The notes under the pieces: model-generated
Database searches by the model: none
What the model saw: the letters and a program-made list of their open reading frames with translations, nothing else
What the model was told of the DNA's origin: nothing
Program-made: the position numbers and the translations under genes
Origin: Baffinella frigidus
Lineage: Eukaryota; Cryptophyceae; Cryptomonadales; Baffinellaceae
DNA: 14,773 nucleotides
Assembly: GCA_026770585.1 (NCBI GenBank)
Contig: MU646700.1
Span: 236,777 to 251,549, forward strand
Direction of reading: 5' to 3'
Shown here: positions 7,292-12,900 of the stretch, in pieces
Position numbering within the stretch: position 1 is the first letter of the stretch
Layout of the letters: each line of letters begins with the position of its first letter

Positions 7292-7293
<2 letters not shown>

Positions 7294-7339
<46 letters not shown>

Positions 7340-7380
7340 CGAGAGAGAGAGAGAGCGAGAGAGGGAGAGAGAGAGAGAGG

Positions 7381-7430
<50 letters not shown>
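7294..7430 (+). repeat. Long (GA)n microsatellite
   Basis: About 137 bp of GA with scattered GAGC and GAGG. It is flanked on both sides by repeats of CAAACCCGTTCCTG and GTGCGTTTATTACGG. Confidence 0.97.
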
Positions 7431-7431
<1 letters not shown>

Positions 7432-7432
<1 letters not shown>

Positions 7433-7800
7433 TGCGTTTATTACGGTTCCAACCCAACCGAGAAACGCGCATTTATTACGGATCGAACCCGTTTGAGCTC
7501 AAACCCGTTCCTGGGAGAGAAGAGATGAAAGTGCGTTTATTACGGTCCGAAACTCTTCGCGAACCTCAATAGATTTAATTTCGGGACCTGTCCTTCTAAA
7601 CGATTCTGGGTACAAATCCAGATATTCTAAAGCCCTAAAAGTACGAATATCTTAAAGCCTTCTAAGTGCTTGGTACAAATCTTCGTTTAGAAGGACATTC
7701 CTGAAATCAAATCTTTTGAGGGCTGGGATGAAAACCAACGGAGAAAAGTGCGTTTATTACGGATCGAACCCAACATGGCTCAAACCCGTTCCTGCCATTC
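7432..7800 (+). repeat. Interspersed short direct repeats GTGCGTTTATTACGG and CAAACCCGTTCCTG
   Basis: (G/C)(T/C)GC(G/A)TTTATTACGG(A/T)(T/C)C(G/C)AA occurs at about 7433, 7467, 7531 and 7748. CAAACCCGTTCCTG occurs at about 7280, 7500 and 7781. The MITE-like element 7571-7714 sits between copies. Confidence 0.85.
7571..7714. mobile_element. 144-bp MITE-like inverted-repeat element
   Basis: The ends AGATTTAATTTC... and ...GAAATCAAATCT are inverted repeats that extend inward through GTCCTTCTAAACGA (left) and TCGTTTAGAAGGAC (right), then GGTACAAATC on both sides: arms of about 45 bp with gaps. It is non-coding, with no clear target duplication. Confidence 0.65.
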
Positions 7801-7817
7801 CACACGCTCTGTACTGC

Positions 7818-7985
7818 AAAGCCACAGGAGAAGTTTCAATTTCTCTGGACACGACACTATTGTTGCCTTTTGACGAATTTTGGTCACGTCCTTTGGGCAA
7901 AAATTGCCTTTTGAGGGTAAAATGGCTCCAAAGTAGCGGCAAGGATCCTTGCCGCTACTTTTTGAAACTTCCCCTGGGGCTTTCC
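7818..7985. repeat. Inverted-repeat element with a perfect 32-bp palindrome inside
   Basis: AAAGCC(A/C)CAGG(A/G)GAAGTTTCAA occurs at 7818-7839 and, inverted, at about 7962-7985. Between them 7930-7961 (AAAGTAGCGGCAAGGA and its exact complement) is a perfect palindrome without a loop. Confidence 0.6.
7930..7961. repeat. Perfect 32-bp palindrome
   Basis: AAAGTAGCGGCAAGGA and its exact complement meet at a GGATCC centre with no spacer. Confidence 0.95.
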
Positions 7986-7989
7986 AGTA

Positions 7990-9125
7990 GCTGGGCAGGC
8001 GACCAACTCTGTGGGAAATCGGCTCCTCAGAACCCTTGGTTTTGTATTGGTAGGCCACGCGAGAATGCTTGTGGGGGCCATTTAAAACCAATGTGATTTT
8101 AAAAGTGGGCATTTGTGTAGTAACTTTCGTTGATTGGTCACGTAACTAGCCATATGTTGGCCAGTCACGAGGTTGGAACACCTTATCCTGGTACACCAGC
8201 CCCCACAACCGCACGTGACTGGTTGCTTGGGACACGCCGATTTCCAGCGCTGCCTCAGTGAATCTGGGCTCCTCCTTAAATACATTTAGAACTCCTTGTA
8301 CTGGAGCCTTTGTACGAGTCCTGGTCTTGTGCCATGATGGGTAAGGACTCAGCAGCCCCCCACCCCGGGGGCCGTAAACACCAGCAGCGTTTCCATGAAA
8401 AGGGCCGATTTGCACCATGCGGGGTAATGGTTCAGTACACCTCCCCGTGGCTGTAAGTGCATTTGAACCATTCCTGGTCCAAACGAAAGAGGCCGCCTTG
8501 TGCGCTGCCAGGCTCACACCATCACGCCTTACCTCGAGAGCATATCGTCCACCGTCCCGGGGCGCAGCTCAAAGTGGTCGGAGACGAAAATTCCGTCCCG
8601 CCCCCCCGGCCCAGCGCTCATCCTCCGCGCGGCATGCCAGCTTTCTGTCATGTTGGTTCGGGGTTGAGGGAGGCAGTGGTCGCTGGCAGAGTGCGGGGAA
8701 TTCGGCAGGTTATGGTTATGGCAGGGCCACTAGGGGCGGAGATCCCGCGGGGGAGGTACCTGGAGCGATGCGGGAGGCATGTCTTGGACGCACGGCGGAG
8801 AGCGCCGCACGCATGCTCACCCCTTGCTTCCAGCGTCGCAAAATGCGCTGTGCACGCCAGGGGACGACACCAACCTGACTGGCCTCCGCCCGAGCAGCGA
8901 GCGAGGCGAGAGTGCTCCTGCTCTCAGCTCAGCACGGCGGGCCAACACTGCTCGTCGACGACCGGGGAACGCGCCCAACTCTGAGCCACTCCAGGCTCTT
9001 GGGCAGGGGTATTCCAGGCGCGTTCTTGGAGCCATTGGTGCGTTCTTGGAGCCGTTTCACACTAAAACTTGACTTTTGAATACCGTTTCCCCTCAAACAA
9101 TTACTTTTGAATGACCCCCTTGGTA
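7990..9125. other. Stretch without a recognisable gene
   Basis: Apart from the possible helix-turn-helix remnant at 8188-8283 I see only GC-rich, unique-looking sequence. Overlapping frames occur on both strands (8417-8984), none with a known motif or splice-consistent extension. A duplicated GGAGCC(A/G)TT with GTGCGTTCTTGGAGCC lies at 9018-9055. Confidence 0.4.
8188..8283 (-). other. Possible helix-turn-helix peptide remnant
   Basis: The minus strand reads FKEEPRFTEAALEIGVSQAT then SHVRLWGLVYQDKVF in an open frame of 123 codons (8517-8146). EIGVSQAT resembles the recognition-helix region of helix-turn-helix proteins such as some transposases. The rest of the frame is unconvincing, so a decayed gene fragment or chance are both possible. 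Confidence 0.25.
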
Positions 9126-9347
9126 CCTTAGAAGATGACGCATGGAGTTGCTTTACAAACGGTAACGTGACCACGTCCCCTCTGATTTTCGGGAGGCGTG
9201 TCGCTTTTGGGATGGTCAATGAACGCACCGCCGCTCTAGTGCAGCAGAAGCTCAAGGTTCTAAACCTCGACGCCTTGGTACCAGCCCACCCCAAACATCG
9301 CGCGTGTGTTTCCCGCCAAGCCAGTCCAGTTGCGCATGGCGCCACCC
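9126..9347 (+). repeat. Dispersed repeat, copy B
   Basis: Second copy of 5569-5792, same strand. It keeps the MVNERTAALVQQK frame with few amino-acid changes (LEAVVPAHS against LDALVPAHP). Both copies start near TTAGAAG and end at GCGCCACCC; the flanks are unrelated. Confidence 0.8.
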
Positions 9348-9780
9348 CGCGGAACCCGCGGGAACCTGTCATCACCACTTCACGTGCTGGGAATCGGCGT
9401 TGTCCGCCGAGAGGGTACCGGCGGACAACAGCGCTGTTGCACCTCGTTTTGTATCTCGTTACACAGGCATGAGCCTGGGCCCGTTGCCTGTTAATGCCGG
9501 TTGTGAGTGTGGCGGCACCGAGCACTCTAGCCCGCGCCTACCCGCCATTCGCTTCCACGGGGCGTTTGCGCCCGTGGGTGCGAGCCGCGCCGGGTGTGCC
9601 AACGTCAGAAGCGTCTTACCTCAAAGCCCGTGAACCTAGCGCTCTCCTTCCCCGCCGCGCCGCCCGCCTCGATAAGCAAGCGATGCTGATCGCGACGTGC
9701 GGCGCGTCCGCAGTCTGTCCGTCTACACGCCCCCCTCACCCCGTCGAGCAGGGCCTGACTGCGAGGGCGCGCCCCCACAG
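9348..9780. other. Stretch before the first supported exon
   Basis: GC-rich sequence with short frames on the + strand. I searched by eye for HEAT-repeat-like helices expected upstream of an eEF3 cassette and found none. GTCGAGCAG..CCTGAC at 9743 is a partial copy of the 9781 exon start. Confidence 0.4.
9399..9429. repeat. Perfect 11-bp stem-loop
   Basis: GTTGTCCGCCG, nine bases, then CGGCGGACAAC. It follows the end of the dispersed repeat at 9126-9347. There is no T-run, so it does not look like a terminator. Confidence 0.85.
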
Positions 9781-9901
9781 GTCGAGCAGTACCTGACAAC
9801 CGTCGGCGCGTGCGTCCTCGAGGAGGGCGGCAGGGCGCGCCACCTCAAAAACGCGCTCGCGCCCATCCTCGCCGACACCATCGAAGATGAGGAGAAGATC
9901 G
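9781..9901 (+). CDS. Putative exon upstream of the ABC cassette
   Basis: This 121-nt stretch follows CCCCACAG and ends at a G|GTGAGG donor. It reads VEQYLTTVGACVLEEGG, then a helical, charged segment with LAPILADTIEDEEKI. Its place just before the ABC domain suits the helical linker between the HEAT repeats and the first cassette of eEF3 proteins. I do not recognise a specific motif, so this is inference from position, codon bias (G/C at third positions) and clean splice borders. It ends in phase 1, which fits a next exon starting at 10666. The same first 18 bases recur with changes at 9743-9760 just upstream, suggesting a small local duplication of the exon start. Confidence 0.55.
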
Positions 9902-12900
9902 GTGAGGCCTTCCCCGCAGCTCCACGCTACCCCCACCACCGCCCCCCCCCGCCCCCCCCCGCCCCCCTTCCACCGGCCTACGTCGGACCCACGAAGCCCT
10001 GAGCGAACGCAGCGCCATATCGGAGCCAATTGGCGCCATATCGGAGCCCCACTGGGGAAGGATGGTGACCGAGCTGTTGTGTTTTCCTGCAACCAAATAG
10101 ACTGAAATAGAGGTAGACCTCGCTGCTCCTCGCGCAGACGTATTGTCGAAATGGACTTCGCGCGGAATCGAGGTCGGGACAGGAAATCAGGAAAATTTCC
10201 AAAAAATGGACTTGCTGTCGTAGTCATGGTTTTTATCTCAAAATAGCATCTCCCACCCATAAGATGACACAAAAAGGCAAAAAAACTTGAAAATGTTGCT
10301 GACCTGACCCCGATTTTTTCCGCGCGGAGCCCATTTCGACAATAGGCGTGGCGGGACAGAGAGCCTGACGGCGGAGTTGCCAACCCGAAGCCCGCATAGA
10401 CTGGGGCAAGCACTACGCGGAACCACTGGATGGCAACCGACAAGGATAAGGGACCCAGATGGGTCCCCTTCCAAAAGTCATCATACCCGAGAACAAATCG
10501 ATTTTTCTCCAAAAGTGGCCAATTTGTGGGGAAGGATTGTGATCTGACCGCAATTCCCAAATTCTAGACAGTCGTTCCGCGTAGCATGGTGTGAACCAGC
10601 GCACCACCAACCCAACGATTGATCTTCAATAATTGAGCGTCGAGAATTGTGCGGCAACAATTGAGCGTCGAGAATTGAGCGTCGCGACCGTATGGCAGCC
10701 GCGGTGTGCCAGGACATCTACGTGACGCACAGCCCCGAGGGGGAGGAGGAGGGCGAGGAGAAGGACTTCCTCGTCGACTGCCGCGGGATCATTCTGGCGT
10801 ACGAACCCCGAAACTATAAAACCCGAAACTATACGAAACCTTACACCCTATAACTACACCCGAAACCCGAAACCATAAACCCTAACTGAACCTGAAACCA
10901 TGAATCCGAAAAAATCCCGAAATAAACCTGAAAAATCGAAAACCGAAAACCGAAACCCGAAATCAGGTATGCGGGCAAGCAGCTGCTCAAGCCGACAAAC
11001 CTCCAGCTGCTCCGCAACCACAGGTCTCACCTCAACGCCCGAAACCACCCTAAACAACCCGAAACAACCCGAGACAGCCCGAAACCATCCGGAACCCGTA
11101 AACCGAAAACCGGCAACGAAAAAACCAAACCCCGCACCCCAAACCCTACCTACACACGAAGCCCCAAATCCCAAACCTTAAAATCCCAAACCCCAAACCC
11201 CAAACCCCAAACCCCAAACCCCAAACCGCAGGTATGCGGTGGTGGGCAACAACGGTGTCGGGAAGACGACGCTGCTGAACCGCGTCGCGTCGAAGGAAGT
11301 CGCCAACTTCCCCCAAGATATCAAGGTCACACTCTAAACCCGAAATCCGAAACCCGAAACCCTGAACCCTGAACCCTAAGCCTTTCCCTGAACCCCAAAC
11401 CCTAACCCATAAACCCTCACCCCCCTCAACCCTCAACCCTCAACCTTCAAAATCTCTGCTGAACCGCGTGGCGTCGCGTGAAGTCGCCAACTTCCCCCAA
11501 GATATCAAGGTGCGGTTACCCACACAGCGGGCTACCAAGGGATTTTGGGCCCAAATCGGGCCACCTTTCCGTTACCGTATCCGTAGAAATCTCTTGGAAG
11601 TCCGCTGTGTGGCTAGGGGTTCTTGTTCAGGGTTTCGGGTTTTGGGTGTAGGGGTCAGGAGGGGAAACGTGTCGCGTCGCGTGAAGTCGCCAACTTTCCC
11701 CATGATAACAAGGGCACATCCCAAACCCGAAACCCGAAATCCTAAACCCTCAACCCTAATCCTTTCCCTGAATCTTAACCCTTCAACCCTCAACCCCCTC
11801 AACCCTCAACCCTCAACCTTCAAACCCAGGTGCTGTACATCCAGCACGAGGTTTACGTCGATTTGGACTGCACGGTCAACGACTTTATGGAGCAGCAGAC
11901 CCGCGAGTCCGGGTAACCCCTAGACAGTCACCTACGCTCTAGAGAGTCTAGACAGTCACCAAGACAGTCACCTACGCTCTAGACAGTCACCAAGACAGTC
12001 ACCTACGCTCTAGGTAGTCTAGACAGTCGCCTACGCTCTAGACAGTCTAGACCGTCACGAGGGTACGTCGATTTGGACTGCACGGTCAACGAATTTAGGG
12101 AACAGCAGACCCGCGAGTACGGGTATACCCTGCACCCTAGACCCTAAAACCCAAGCTCTCAACTTCAAACCCTGAACCCAAACCTCTTACCCCTGGCCCC
12201 TCAACCCTGAAACCTGAGCACCCTGAACCCTAGACCCTCAACCCTAACCCCCGAAACCTAATCCCTAACCCCTGAACCCTAAACCCTGCACCCTAACCCC
12301 TAAACCTCGCGGCGCAGGACGAACGCGAAGCAGACCAACGACGCGCTCGCGCCCATCAGACCGTCCTCAGCACACATCTACTTGTACTGAGCACACCAGT
12401 CGTGTCCACGTAGTACCAGGCGATGCACGGGTCGTGTCCGCGTAGTACCAGCACCAAGGACGTGACATTCGTACTGAACACACCTGGACGGCAGGACGAA
12501 CGCGAAGCTGATCAACGACGCGCTCGCGTCCATCGGCTTCACAGAAGAGCGCATGGCGTCCCCCGTTTCAGAGCTCTCCGGAGGTCCCGCCCCCGCCCGC
12601 CCCCGAAGCTCAGTCTATTTGGGCGGAACCAATCTGCTTCCCCCGGGCTCTTTCCCGCCCCAAAGTGGACAGATTTGCACCGCAAACCCAGAGTGTCAAC
12701 GTTCCTCTGCCAGCACTTTAGTTTAGTTCGAATCACCTTTTTGCTATCTTGCGGGCGGTGTTTTTGCTGCGTTAAAGCTGAATCAACGCCAAAACAGCAA
12801 ATTCCAAGCCGGTGATTTAAAATAGGTAATTTGAATCATTAAATCGAGTCTTGTTTCGCAGGGTGGCGCATGAAGCTGGCGATCGCCACGGCTGTGACGC

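Larger units (their letters stand above)
11326..11829 (+). repeat. Intron of telomere-like repeats, two exon copies and a fold-back element
   Basis: CCCGAAA, CCCTGAA and CCCTCAA units surround the 11456 and 11668 exon copies. Around 11625-11665 the sequence switches to the G-rich strand (GGGTTTCGGGTTTTGGGTG). The repeat blocks after the first and third exon copies are alike. Confidence 0.85.

Noticed and set aside
7474-7490. tRNA B-box-like GGGTTCGATCC on the minus strand (also near 7760)
   Set aside because: The bases around it do not form a T-stem, no A box or acceptor stem fits, and the word belongs to a local direct repeat.
9939-9970. Proline-rich domain following the 9781 exon
   Set aside because: It is a poly-C tract downstream of a good GTGAGG donor and is better explained as intron.
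9736-10560. Longest open frame in the window (274 codons, minus strand)
   Set aside because: It runs antisense across the 9781 exon, a poly-C tract and a MITE-like element, has glycine runs from the C-tract, and shows no domain. It is most likely chance openness in GC-rich DNA.
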